This document shows, piece after piece, positions 46,167 through 56,384 of a DNA stretch of 64,000 bases. Location: assembly GCA_020726505.1 (NCBI GenBank), contig JAHLEZ010000037.1, forward strand, positions 124,001 to 188,000, read 5' to 3'. Below the pieces are notes generated by a model that was given only the letters and a program-made list of their open reading frames with translations, was not told where the DNA came from and made no database searches. Made by a program: the position numbers and the translations under genes. Each line of letters starts with the position of its first letter. Positions within the stretch are counted from its first letter, which is position 1. This DNA is from Leptodontidium sp. MPI-SDFR-AT-0119 (lineage: Eukaryota > Ascomycota > Leotiomycetes > Helotiales > Leptodontidiaceae).

Positions 46167-47792
46167 CTACGAAAGCCTATTCAACTGCGAATACCCCGTG
46201 GTAGGCGTGACGTCCTTGATAGGACCTGTCAACAGTGGCAGAGGGGTCTCAGGATGTGGATTTGGAACCCAATTTCCGTGAACTTGATTGCGAATTTGGA
46301 AAGGCAACTGTGCGATGGCGACCGGTTTTGAGAAATCTTTGCAGTCGAGGATGACCAATTCTGCCTTGGGTGACGACTCTCTCGAGGTATAGAAGATGAT
46401 CCAGCCATCACCTTCTTCGCAATCAGGTCCTCGAGGGATGTATGCCGGCTCCGCGATACTGCCTCCATCATAGGCATGAAATATTGATGTTTCGCCAGTC
46501 TCTGTATTCAACCTGATGGCTGCATTGAAGACGGGTCTCGTGTCCTCGTCTGGAACAATCATGCCGCCCATGTAGACAATCTTTGTCTTTCGACCGGTCA
46601 TGCGCTCATCGAAAATTGGAAAATCAAAGACGCCATGCAAAAGCGTCTCAAGTGGTGGCAAGGCAGTTCCATCTGGCTTGGAAAGATCCAGAGTCCAGCG
46701 TACCCAATCGCCGCTGGGCTTTCCTTTGGGGGCTTCATAGTCTTTCGGGTTGAAGAAATCAAACACGTTGAAGGTCAGGAAATGGCTTTCAAGTTTTAAG
46801 ATACCACCTTCCTCTTCCCAAGCGTTGCCAGTGTGGATAATCAGACCGTGAGGTGCCGTATACTTCCGGAACTCGCCAGGTTTCCAGTTTGGATGACCTG
46901 GGGCATTTGCATTACGCGGAGTGACAAGGAGCTCCGAGGGTTGATCAGGGATGAATCTCCAGTAGTCGCCTCCAGCTTTCATCTCCTCGTCAGAATTGAC
47001 ACCGAATGGCATGTTGGAAAGGATGATCCAATTATCCGTGATCCAGCCATCGTGTGGCCATCCGGGCTTATCTTGTTTGAACCAGTTTTCGTTCGAGATG
47101 CGTCCATTGGGGTCGACCGAGTAAGTGCAGATATCTCGAGTGCTGAGGCCCTTGGCGGAATAACTCCAGGTAACCAGCTCATTCTTGTGGGGGTCGACTT
47201 TGGGATGGGCGGTAAAGGTCTTCGCAACTACCTGACCTCCGAATGGATCTGCGGTCCTCGTCTCGAGGGTATCCGGATCCAAAGCGTACGGTAGACCCCT
47301 CTCTGCCAACGCGAGAACGTTGCCGCCCCAGTAGATGATATTGGTATTGGCAGTGCTGTCATTCGCAAGCCGCACGCACGGGTGAATATCAAAAGGATTC
47401 CTGTAACGGCCGAAGAGTCGGCGACCTGCCTTGCGTTCCAAAAGCCATCTCTCAGTGTGCACGTACTTGATCTTCATAGAGATCTTGCCGTCTTGGATGC
47501 GGAAGGCGGAGACATGCCCGTCCCCATCCACGAAAGGAATTCCCTTTTGCGGGTTGAAGTGAGGGTCTATGATGATCCGATACCAGGTTCCACTGATCTC
47601 TAGGGGGATCTCACCAAAGACGACCATCTCGTCCATCTCACATTCGAATCGACCTTGGGGGGCAGTGTCGGAAGGATGGTAGTAATGTTCCCATGGTGAG
47701 GTGAGCCCGAAGCGGCGGTTGTGTTCGCTTTTTCCTTCTTCAATAGGCACCGTGTGCGCGGCCTGCGCAATCTCGATATGGGCGGTTGCCAT
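46167..47792 (-). CDS. Carotenoid / lignostilbene-type cleavage oxygenase
   Basis: Non-haem Fe(II) dioxygenase of the carotenoid cleavage (RPE65) superfamily, which splits a C=C bond of an apocarotenoid, stilbenoid or phenylpropene to aldehydes. A single uninterrupted 541-codon frame starts MATAHIEIAQAAHTVP and ends SQLNRLS. Candidate iron ligands are His196 (FTAHPKVDP), His247 (GWPHDGWIT), His320 (LIIHTGNAWEE) and His505 (QVHGNWVPNP). The VDGDGHVSAFRI region is also typical. The absence of introns is unusual among its neighbours. It is about 600 bp from and divergent to an MFS gene, with a CCGCGG site in front of each. In a cluster with a phenol hydroxylase, a lignostilbene-like substrate is an inference. 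Confidence 0.92.
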   Translation of the reverse strand: MATAHIEIAQAAHTVPIEEGKSEHNRRFGLTSPWEHYYHPSDTAPQGRFECEMDEMVVFGEIPLEISGTWYRIIIDPHFNPQKGIPFVDGDGHVSAFRIQDGKISMKIKYVHTERWLLERKAGRRLFGRYRNPFDIHPCVRLANDSTANTNIIYWGGNVLALAERGLPYALDPDTLETRTADPFGGQVVAKTFTAHPKVDPHKNELVTWSYSAKGLSTRDICTYSVDPNGRISNENWFKQDKPGWPHDGWITDNWIILSNMPFGVNSDEEMKAGGDYWRFIPDQPSELLVTPRNANAPGHPNWKPGEFRKYTAPHGLIIHTGNAWEEEGGILKLESHFLTFNVFDFFNPKDYEAPKGKPSGDWVRWTLDLSKPDGTALPPLETLLHGVFDFPIFDERMTGRKTKIVYMGGMIVPDEDTRPVFNAAIRLNTETGETSIFHAYDGGSIAEPAYIPRGPDCEEGDGWIIFYTSRESSPKAELVILDCKDFSKPVAIAQLPFQIRNQVHGNWVPNPHPETPLPLLTGPIKDVTPTTGYSQLNRLS

Positions 47793-47940
47793 TGTGTTTT
47801 GAGTGTGGTCTTGTGTATCTCGTGATGGGGATACGTGTGTGGCGCAAGAGTCAACACACTTGTACCCAACAGAGCACTATATATGATTGTTGCTGCTGCC
47901 CTGCAGTCTGTTCGCACTCTGCTGACAATCATTATTACAA

Positions 47941-47950
47941 AGCCGCGGAA
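47941..47950. promoter_or_regulatory. AGCCGCGGAA, near-match of the palindrome
   Basis: Eight of ten positions match, 149 bp upstream of the cleavage oxygenase start. Confidence 0.5.
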
Positions 47951-48235
47951 TAGCTAGGTTCGAGGCGGGAATTTCCGCAGAATTGAGCTTTGGACGGGAC
48001 TCGAGATCTAACCTATGGAGTGCGAGTAAGTGGTATCGAGGTGACGACGCCCGCCCAAACATTGTTCTCGTCAAATGGGCTGGCTGATGGGAAGTTAGAA
48101 CGGTCCTCAGCAATCTGGATCGAAGACTAGCTAGCTATTCGATCAGGCATCTCCATGAAAGCCGAAATGAGTTTCTGGTGACAGTTCAATAACTCAGCTC
48201 CATATCCTCCTGCATGCTCAACAAAGTCAGTTTTG

Positions 48236-48245
48236 TTCCGCGGAA
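48236..48245. promoter_or_regulatory. TTCCGCGGAA palindrome
   Basis: An exact copy 160 bp upstream of the MFS transporter start. Confidence 0.65.
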
Positions 48246-48404
48246 TACCCCTGCGAGCCCTGGTTTCCGACAAGCGAAGCCGAATTGGGTCCTCTGCATA
48301 AGCGAGCGCGAACCACGGTGCTGGTACTTTATTTACTTACAAGACCCTTGACTCCGCCTCTTTCCCCAGATCTCCACATTCATCACCCCAACATACAATC
48401 AATC

Positions 48405-50335
48405 ATGACTTCTCATCCAGAAAATGAGTTCGACAGCTCTGGCATCACTGGTGTTTACCGTCAACCCGTTAACACTCTGGGCCACGTCCGACTTCATGAC
48501 GAAACAGGCACCAGGCTCCTCGTCCCCCAGCCTTCGTCCGATCCTAACGACCCTCTTAACTGGTAGTCATCCTCCCTGCATCCTTAGATGTAATCTGCAT
48601 TCTCTAAGCTCCGCAAGTCGCTAATTCATAGTTGTCATTCTCAGGTCGAAGCCCTTCAAGATTTATATCGCACTGCTTACTTGTGCGGCATTGACTTGGG
48701 TCAATTTTTTTGCAGCTGGTCCCTCGACTGTTCTGGTCGAGATAGTCATCGACGTCTTTGGTGCCTATCCGCCAGACCCCCGCAACCCCGCCTCTCTGTC
48801 CCCATCGTCAATTGCGGCATTCCAGCACGGAGTCAGTAAGGCGGCTTTTCTGTTCTCCGCGACTTCTGTATCCGCTGGCGTATCTAACCTTTTATGGGTC
48901 CCACTCGCCGTCAAATATGGCCGTCGCTCGGTATATACTTTCACTTTTCTCGCTTTTGGTCTCTGCTGCATCTGGTCGGCACGTGCTACCTCTTACAGTA
49001 CGCTGCTGGCATCAAGAATCATAGCATCGTGGTTCGCGGGCGGCGCTGAGTGTATCGCCCCCATGACCATTGCGGATTTATTTTTCCTTCATGAAAGAGG
49101 TCGGATGACTGCGTACGTAATATTCCCAACACAACTTCTGTCGCTATGCTCAAATGCTGACTGCTGCTTCATAGGATGTACTCGGCTGCACTCTCGACGG
49201 GTGCCGCCCTTGGATCATTCATATCTGGGGTCATGTCAGTCTCACAGTCCTGGAGATCGTTCCACTATTTGTGCGCTGGTGTTGTGCTGGCTACAACAGT
49301 CTTAATTTTTTTCACCATGCCTGAGACCGCATATCAACGGGTCATCTCCGAAACAGAGGAACGGATAACGACAGATTCAAAGGAGGAGGCTACAGATGTG
49401 TCACAAGTGGAACGTGTCGAGGAGGCCAACACCCCTCCTAAGAAATCATTTACTCAGCGGATGGCCTTCACTCGTACCCATCTCACGACTGAGTCAATCT
49501 GGAAAATCGCGTTCCGTCCCCTTCCAGTTCTCTTGTTACCACCGGTTCTTTGGTCCACGGTATCTTTCGGCATAGGAATCGGGATCTTTGTTGTCATGGG
49601 GACCACAGCCGCAACCGCTTTCTCACAGGTTTATCACTTTACCGTTTGGCAAATCGGATTGGTCTGGATCGCAAGCATTGTGGGTAACCTGCTGGGCATT
49701 CCTTTTGGTGGTTGGTTTTCAGATTGGGTGGCCAATCGCGCAACTACAAGGAATGGTGGTATTCGGGAGCCGGAAATGCGCCTTCCAGCCGTGAGCGTTG
49801 CTATGCTCGCCTATCCCGGATCACTTCTTTTATACGGCCTGGGGATGCATTTCAAGACGCATTGGATTGTGCCTACGTTGGGCTTGTTCGTTTGTAAGAG
49901 AATATATCTATCATGCATCAGGGGGAAGAGCTTTGCTGACCTTCTAAAACAGTCTCCTTTGGAAGTAGTGCGGCGATTGGTATCACTGTGGTCTATACCA
50001 TCGACTGCTACAGGCCAATTGCTGGTGAGGTGGTGGTAAGCCAGGTAGTCTTCAAATGTAGGTTTTCCGCCCCATCCAGGATGATTTCAAAAGTGTTCTG
50101 CTAACCGACGGAAATTCTAGCTGCCATCACCTTCCTCATGTCCTTTTACGCTAACCCCTGGGTCGATCGGGACGGCTACGCAGTAGCGTTTGCGGCCATG
50201 GCAAGCTTCAGCTTTGTCATCCTGGCACTCTGGATTCCGTTGTACATCTGGGGCAAGCAGATCCGCACTGCGACTTTCAAATGGCGTGTGATGCAACTTG
50301 CTCATTGGGATGCGGACAGGGAGACTGGCGAGTAG
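48405..50335 (+). CDS. MFS transporter (drug:H+ antiporter type)
   Basis: Plasma-membrane major facilitator of the fungal group with the DPLNW N-terminal signature. The start at 48405 gives MTSHPENEFDSSGITGVYRQ. An intron at about 48565-48644 follows DPNDPLNW and leads to SKPFKIYIALLTCAALTW (TM1). Motif-A-like VKYGRRSVYTF follows, then an intron near 49111-49174 inside GRMTA/MYSAAL. A central charged loop (SKEEATDVSQVERVEEA) separates the two halves. Later exons give SFGSSAAIGI, an intron near 50056-50120, and the last helices ending LAHWDADRETGE. Total about 540 residues with about twelve helices. It probably exports or imports the cluster D compound. Confidence 0.9.
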
Positions 50336-50891
50336 GCATTTCCATCATGCAGGTAGACTCCGAATAAGTTGCAGTTGGAATTGTTCCTACTCAGGTTTTT
50401 CGGCCCCATCCATATCCACACATGGCTATTTTTATCGTCACTTAGCTTAGCAATACGAGTGTCTTCAATCAATAGATCAGAATTGGCTGAGAATGAGTGT
50501 GCGAAAAGTGTAAACGGTAGGTAAGATGTGTGTAGCGGCAACGATAATCAGAAATAACGATATCCTAACCCATATTCAGCGTTATCTCAAATTTCTCCTT
50601 GCACGCTGCATAAGCTCATGTACAGTCTTTCCGGTTGAAAGTCTCAGGGTATCATTGGCCCTTACTGTCCAATTGACTTCACTTGCCAGGATCCTTTGGC
50701 ACGGGACATAATGAGCTCCAACTGTCAATACACGCACGCACGCAGCCATTATATGTGCTGTTAACCACGCAGCCGAACGTGAAACACGGTACAGTACAGT
50801 ATTGTTGAGCCTCCGAAGATCGATCTTCCCCCTCAACCTGACCCGACCGACCGTCTGTTCGTCCACAAGCGAGCTTCGTTCCCGTGCGAGG

Positions 50892-50909
50892 AGCCGCGGA
50901 ACTTCCGTG
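50892..50909. promoter_or_regulatory. AGCCGCGGAA with shared 16-nt extension
   Basis: Contains CCGCGGAACTTCCGTG at 50894-50909, identical to 34821-34836 in the P450/monooxygenase promoter. Confidence 0.6.
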
Positions 50910-51216
50910 CGAATTGTACGATTCGTCTTTCCCCAGATCGCCACGTCCTCCCGCATCCTCCCGCATCCTCCCCATAATTCGAGCTTGTTCGGCGTTGCAG
51001 ACAGACTACGGCAAAGAGTCGCGGCTATGATGCGGCCAAAAAGAAGTCCCGAGTTAGTCTCTGTTAGCAGCAAAGACGAGCCAATTAAGAAAATATGTTG
51101 TTCAAAGTCAAGTGACCTACCCACATAGCTGGTTGTGATGCTTGCCTCCGAACTTGACAATACGTATTTATCCAACTGTGTTTTGCTTGCCGATTAAACA
51201 AGGCGAGAGAGCTCGA

Positions 51217-51226
51217 TTCCGCGGAA
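51217..51226. promoter_or_regulatory. TTCCGCGGAA palindrome
   Basis: An exact copy about 300 bp upstream of the ThDP enzyme start. Confidence 0.65.
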
Positions 51227-51527
51227 CCCCGCCGCCTTGACAATTCTGTAGTACTGTATGGCAGGAACCTTGTGATGGCACCCCTGGGCCCGAGGCTCCC
51301 GCCAAGTCGGTTCTTGGAATGCCCTTATAGATTGCATGAAAGGGTGCTCTATCGCTGCTGCAAGCCGAGACCGCATCTCCATCGCAACAACACCCGTCGC
51401 GAAGTTTCTGGCCCATATACACAATCACACCGCCTTTCCTGCTCGAAGCAGTCACATATTGATCGCATTTCATGCTCGGACTTGTTAGGCCTGATTTTAC
51501 CTTAGCAGCAAGATGTGACAAAAGCTC

Positions 51528-53476
51528 ATGTTGATAGCTGACAACACGCTGACCATGGGAACAGGGAGTACACAGCATCATCGGCATTTTTCGAGGCGCT
51601 TTGGGATGTATGTATTGACCCATGATACCGGAGAATGCTGGTCTGCCGTCAAAGCTCTGCTAATATGCTTTTGTGTAGGCCGGCGTGCGGTATTGCTTTG
51701 TGAATCTAGGATCGGATCATCCTAGCATCATGGAGGCGATGGTCAGAGGGCAGCGCGAAAGATCGGACAGATTCCCAAAGTTCATCACCTGTCCGAGCGA
51801 GATGGTGGCACTATCAATAGCAGATGGGTATGCTCGTGTCACAGGAGAACCTCAAGCCGTTATTGTGCATGTCGACGTTGGAACACAAGCACTTGGCTGT
51901 GCCGTACACAATGCTAGCGTCGGCCGTGTGCCTGTGTTGATTTTTGCTGGTCTCTCTCCATGCACGATGGAAGGCGAGTATCGCGGCAGCAGAACCGAGT
52001 TCATCCACTGGCTACAAGACGTCCCGGACCAGAAAGCGATAGTATCACAATACTGTCGTTACACACCGCCGAACTGAAAAAGGGCAAGAACATTAAGCAG
52101 ATGGTCAATCGAGCTTTGAGCTTCGCCACAAGCGAGCCGCGGGGTCCAGTCTACCTGCAAGGGGTGCGGGAGGTCATGGAAGAAGTGATAGAGCCGTATG
52201 AGATTCGACAGGAGTTTTGGAGTCCTGTGGCACTGGGCGGATTGACACCGAAGCATCTGACTCTCGTTGCCGAAGCCTTAATATCTGCCCAGGAGCCTCT
52301 AGTTATCACGGGCTATTCTGGACGAGATACTGCCATGGTGCCCTTGCTTGTAGAGTTAGCAAACATTCTCAAAGGCCTGCGTGTTCTCGATACCATGGGT
52401 TCAGACCTCTGCTTCCCTGCAGATCATCCTGGCTGGCTGAGCGTGCGGTACGGATCGGACGAGGCCATACGCACGGCCGATGTGATATTAGTAGTCGATT
52501 GCGATGTGCCGTGGATCAACACGCAGTGCAAACCCGCTGATGGAGCCAAGATCATCCATTTCGATGTTGATCCTTTGAAACAACAGATGCCTCTCTTCTA
52601 CATCGATGCGATCCTGCGTTGTCGCGTCGACACGGTATTCGCGCTTGGCCAAATCGTCCAACATCTGAAGACCGAGCTCTCGGGCCGTATCAGCGCGAAC
52701 CAGGAGTATTACACAAGTCGCTGGTCCGCTCTTGAGGAGTCATATACTCGCAAACTTAAGGCGATAGCTTCACAGGCCGAGCCAAACTCTGACGACTCGT
52801 TCGGATGCGGCTACCTGATCTCACAGGTCCGGAAAGCATGTCCGGTCGACACTATCTGGGTCGTGGAAGCCGTCACCAACACATTCACAGTAGCAGATCA
52901 GCTCCAGGCAACATTGCCGGGAAGTGTGTTCAGCTCCGGCGCAGGTGGACTGGGTTGGTCGGGTGGCGCGGCTCTCGGTATCAAATTGGCCACTGATGTC
53001 CGTCACGAGGGGAAAGGTAAGTTTGTATGTCAGATCATTGGCGATGGCTGTTTTCTGTTCTCGATACCTTCCAGCGTGTATTGGATTGCGCAGAGGTACA
53101 ACATACCAGTGCTGACCGTAGTGCTCAACAACAATGGTAAGTTATACCCAGCGAACTTGTCCCGGAGTCACATTGTGATTGTAAAGGACATTGAGCTGAT
53201 AGGAAATGTTTCATAGGCTGGAACGCGCCTCGTAAGTCTTTACTTCTCGTCCACCCAGACGGATTGGGGTCCAAAGTCACCAACGAAGAACTCAATATAT
53301 CTTTCGAGCCAAACCCAGAGTACTTCATGATTGCAAAGGGTGCCTCAGGAGGAAAATGCTGGGCGGAGCAAGCCAGCACCATGGAAGAACTGGCACGGAA
53401 GTTGCCCGAGGCCGTAGCCGCTGTACAAAGCGGCATTTCCGCTATTCTGGATGCTCGTCTAGCCCGCACTCTCTAG
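51528..53476 (+). CDS. Thiamine-diphosphate-dependent decarboxylase/lyase, apparently frameshifted
   Basis: ThDP enzyme of the acetolactate synthase/benzoylformate decarboxylase fold. Exon 1 encodes YTASSAFFEALWD but lies one frame away from the only nearby ATGs (51528, 51555). A GTATGT intron (51608-51678) leads to AGVRYCFVNLGSDHPSIMEA, then the catalytic Glu region CPSEMVALSIADGYARVTG. At about 52061 the frame breaks: TACACACCGCC sits where TACACCGCC would read through as QYCRYTAELKKGKN, a 2-nt AC duplication. The rest is open. The ThDP/Mg motif GDG followed by NN about 26 residues on is intact (IIGDGCFLF ... VLNNN), joined by a last intron to GWNAP. It ends LDARLARTL. It may be a recent pseudogene or contain assembly indels. 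Possible roles are decarboxylation of an aryl 2-oxo acid or C-C ligation. Confidence 0.85.
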
Positions 53477-53784
53477 GAGACGGTGCACTTTGCTGAATTG
53501 GGGAGCCAATGAAATCGCTATACGAGGTTGAAGGTTTCGAGAAACAGACTCAAGGGATTTAACTGTAAACAAGTTTCTGACCGCTCTATGCTTTAAGACC
53601 TTTAGATCCTTCTAGATTTTTAATTGGAGGATATGTTTGCCTCTGAAGATTCGCCTGGATTTGATATGGTGGGATCATTGAACGTCGACCTCGCATTTGG
53701 CAGATTCAATCTTCCACAGTCTCAACGCATAGCCTTACCGCCTATTGTAATATACTGCTAGTTGATTGACACTTTAATAGCTGC

Positions 53785-53806
53785 CCCCCCCCCCCCCCCC
53801 CCCCCT
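53785..53806 (+). repeat. Poly-C tract
   Basis: A homopolymer of about 22 C. Its length may be inaccurate because such runs are hard to sequence. Confidence 0.8.
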
Positions 53807-54068
53807 CCTAATATTTTACATAGTAATTATTAGCTTCAATATCCGCTTTACATACTTTTATCGTTTTCTTGACGAACTGTCTACGTCAAAATAATAAGGG
53901 TCCAGACAGGTGTCGAGGTGACTACCAGAGTTTCAACTCCGCACTCTAAACGCACAGTTCCACGGAATCCTCAAAGCCGAAACGCGATGTGGTAAGCAGA
54001 GACAGAGGCAAAGTCTTTTACCGAAGCAATCGTAGATGAGTCGCGGCACTCAGCGGAACCATTTTAAG

Positions 54069-54078
54069 CTCCGCGGAA
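54069..54078. promoter_or_regulatory. CTCCGCGGAA, near-match of the palindrome
   Basis: Nine of ten positions match, 155 bp upstream of the CocE-like hydrolase start. Confidence 0.5.
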
Positions 54079-54232
54079 GCCAAGGTGGATGCCAGCTATT
54101 TGACGACTCCCAAATCTACAAATATTTGCTGCATTAAACTACGGCACGATCGCAAAGGCTTAACAGCTTGCCAGAAACTGCACTTGACTCTCTCAGAACG
54201 ACCAACTACCAAAATTCTTGAACAGCTGCATT

Positions 54233-56384
54233 ATGACGGGACCGAAGCTTGGGTTTGGGGGTCTCCCAATCTCATGGGTACCGACCGTCCGGCCTGAAGA
54301 TGAGACAAATATGAATCCATACAAAAAGCAGACTCCAGGCACCAAGAAACTTCCCACAGGCTGGACATTTGTGGAAGGCAGGCGTCCCTTGCGAGAAGAG
54401 ATCACATTTGATGAAGTGGTTGAAATTCCGCTGAGAGACGGGGTCAAGGTTCGTTTAAGCGCATGGAATCTGCAGATGTCATTACTGATCCAGCGGCCAA
54501 GATCTATTGTGATGTTTTCAGGCCCGTCACAGACATCAAAGTCCCCGCAATATTGGCAATAAGCCCATATGGGAAAAATGGACACGGTACGTGAATGACA
54601 ACAACATGCTAGCTCGGAACAAACCTAACAGTGATTTCACCTCAAGGATTCCGAATCTTTGACAACATACCGTTCCGGCTCGGACTACCGGAGAGCGCTA
54701 CATCTGGTCTGGAGAAGTTCGAAGGGTAAACAGGTCTGGCTCGAGGCATCAAAAAGACGTACTGACCATGTGATGTAGGCCGGACCCTGCTGAGTGGTGC
54801 CCTCGGGGTTATGCAATCGTCAACGTAGACATTCGAGGCACCTGGGATAGTGAAGGCGATCTCTATATCGAGGGAAGCCAGTTCGGTAGGCTGCTGATCC
54901 ATCATCAGGAAGGGATTGACTTGGTGATTACTGACAACAGTCAGGTCTGGATGGCTACGACACGGTCGAGTTCATCGCATCACAACCATGGTGCAATGGT
55001 GCTGTCAGCATGTGTGGCAATTCGTGGCTGGCAACGGAGCAGTGGGCAACCGCTATCGAGAAGCCACCTGCGCTCAAGTGCATAGCACCTTGGGAAGGAT
55101 TCACGGACATGTATCGGGACTTGATTTGTCGTGGTGGTGTTCCGAAGGCCACCTTTACTTCCTTCATCTTCAACAAAACGATTCGCGGCCGAAACTCTCG
55201 GGAAGACGTTAGCGGCGCGCTCGACAAATGGCCCCTTTTCAATGAATACTGGGAGGATAAAGTCTATGACACCAGCGATCTCACCCTACCCATATATGCG
55301 CTAGGAAGCTACTCTTCCGGGAATCATGGTTCTGGTACCGTGAGAGGCTGGAACAGGGCGGCCTCAAAGGACAAATGGATTCGCTTCCATCCGACTCAGG
55401 AATGGTTTGATCTTTACACACCAAGATATATCGACGACCTGCAACGGTTCTTCGATCGGTATCTGAAAGGTATCGACAACGGGTGGGAGAAAACCCCGAA
55501 AGTCAGGGTATCCATTCTTACATATGGGAACCGTTTTGAGCCTGTATGTTGGTCTGACAGAAATTTATGAGATATCATCTGACACGTTTCGATAGGGCCC
55601 AAAATGGGATGTGCCATTCTCTGACTACCCAATTCCAGACACCAAGTACAGTAAACTCTACCTGCGGGACTCTGGAAAGTTGGCCACCTCACCACAAGCC
55701 AACGAGGGCTCCACCTCCCATCAATCAGATAATTACCAAGCAAAACCGTCCGAATTTGTGCTGACCTTCGACAAAGCGACCTCCATTGTTGGGCACTCAA
55801 AAGCGGAGCTTTGGATGTCCTGTAAAGACAAGGATGACATGGACGTTTACGTGTCCATCCGCAAGCTGAGCAAGAGCGGAGAGGTTTTGGAACATGTGAA
55901 TGTTCCATGGGAAAAGCTTCCCGAAGGCGTCAACACTCAACACGATGTTCCAATGGCGCAGACGATCAAGGTGAGCACTTCGATTCAGCTGCAAGTAATT
56001 TGACAAAGGTATAAAGAAGGCACACTGACCAAGTTCGTGTCACAGTACACAGGACCAACCGGTATCCTCCGTGCTTCGCATCGTGCACAGGTCCCAGAAC
56101 GGAGCACCCCCATGCTTCCGTATCACCCACACGACAAGGAAGAAAAGGTACCACCAGGGGATATCGTCAAACTCGAAATCTCTCTTTGGCCTATGGGTAT
56201 TCACTTCGAAGCCGGGGAGGGCCTGTTGTTCCGAGTCCAAGGCTTTGTTGATACGAGCTCGGATTTCCCGAGTCACATCGACAAGAAACTCGAGAACCTG
56301 AACGAAGGTCAGCATACCATTCATTTTGGTGGGAAGTATGACTCGACGATCATTGTACCTATCGTTGCCCTGCCTGCGCAATAG
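54233..56384 (+). CDS. CocE/NonD-type hydrolase (peptidase S15 family)
   Basis: Serine hydrolase of the X-Pro dipeptidyl-peptidase/cocaine esterase family, cleaving esters or acyl-proline bonds. The start at 54233 gives MTGPKLGFGGLPISW. A short GTTCGT...CCAAG intron (about 54449-54501) joins IPLRDGVK to IYCDVFRPVTDIKVPAILAI. Further introns lie near 54591-54647, 54728-54777 and 54890-54943. Key motifs are ISPYGKNGH, VNVDIRGTWDSEGD and the nucleophile SMCGNSWLA. An intron near 55542-55596 separates the catalytic part from the C-terminal jelly-roll (KAELWMSCKDKDD, YTGPTGILRASHR). It ends IVALPAQ. About 590 residues, complete. A decayed 3' copy lies at 43815-44300. It probably hydrolyses an ester in the cluster D pathway. 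Confidence 0.9.

Larger units (their letters stand above)
47793..48404. promoter_or_regulatory. Divergent promoter region, cleavage oxygenase / MFS
   Basis: About 610 bp between head-to-head genes. It holds AGCCGCGGAA at 47941 (149 bp before the oxygenase), a weaker TTCCGCAGAA near 47973, and an exact TTCCGCGGAA at 48236 (160 bp before the transporter). Confidence 0.7.
50336..51527. promoter_or_regulatory. Upstream region of the ThDP enzyme
   Basis: About 1.2 kb with AGCCGCGGAA at 50892 (start of the shared 16-nt block) and exact TTCCGCGGAA at 51217. It also contains a short CCTCCCGCAT tandem repeat near 50945. Long antisense frames at 50582-51175 have no domain. Confidence 0.55.
53477..54232. 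promoter_or_regulatory. CocE hydrolase upstream region
   Basis: Holds a run of about 22 cytosines at 53785-53806, TTCCACGGAA near 53959 (one mismatch) and CTCCGCGGAA at 54069, 155 bp before the hydrolase. No gene is seen. Confidence 0.5.

Noticed and set aside
50582..51175. Long minus-strand frame (197 codons) in the ThDP enzyme promoter
   Set aside because: No domain, overlaps the operator-like palindromes and other frames of similar length; not supported as a gene.
52137..52142. CCGCGG inside the ThDP gene
   Set aside because: Coding sequence with flanks not matching the palindrome.
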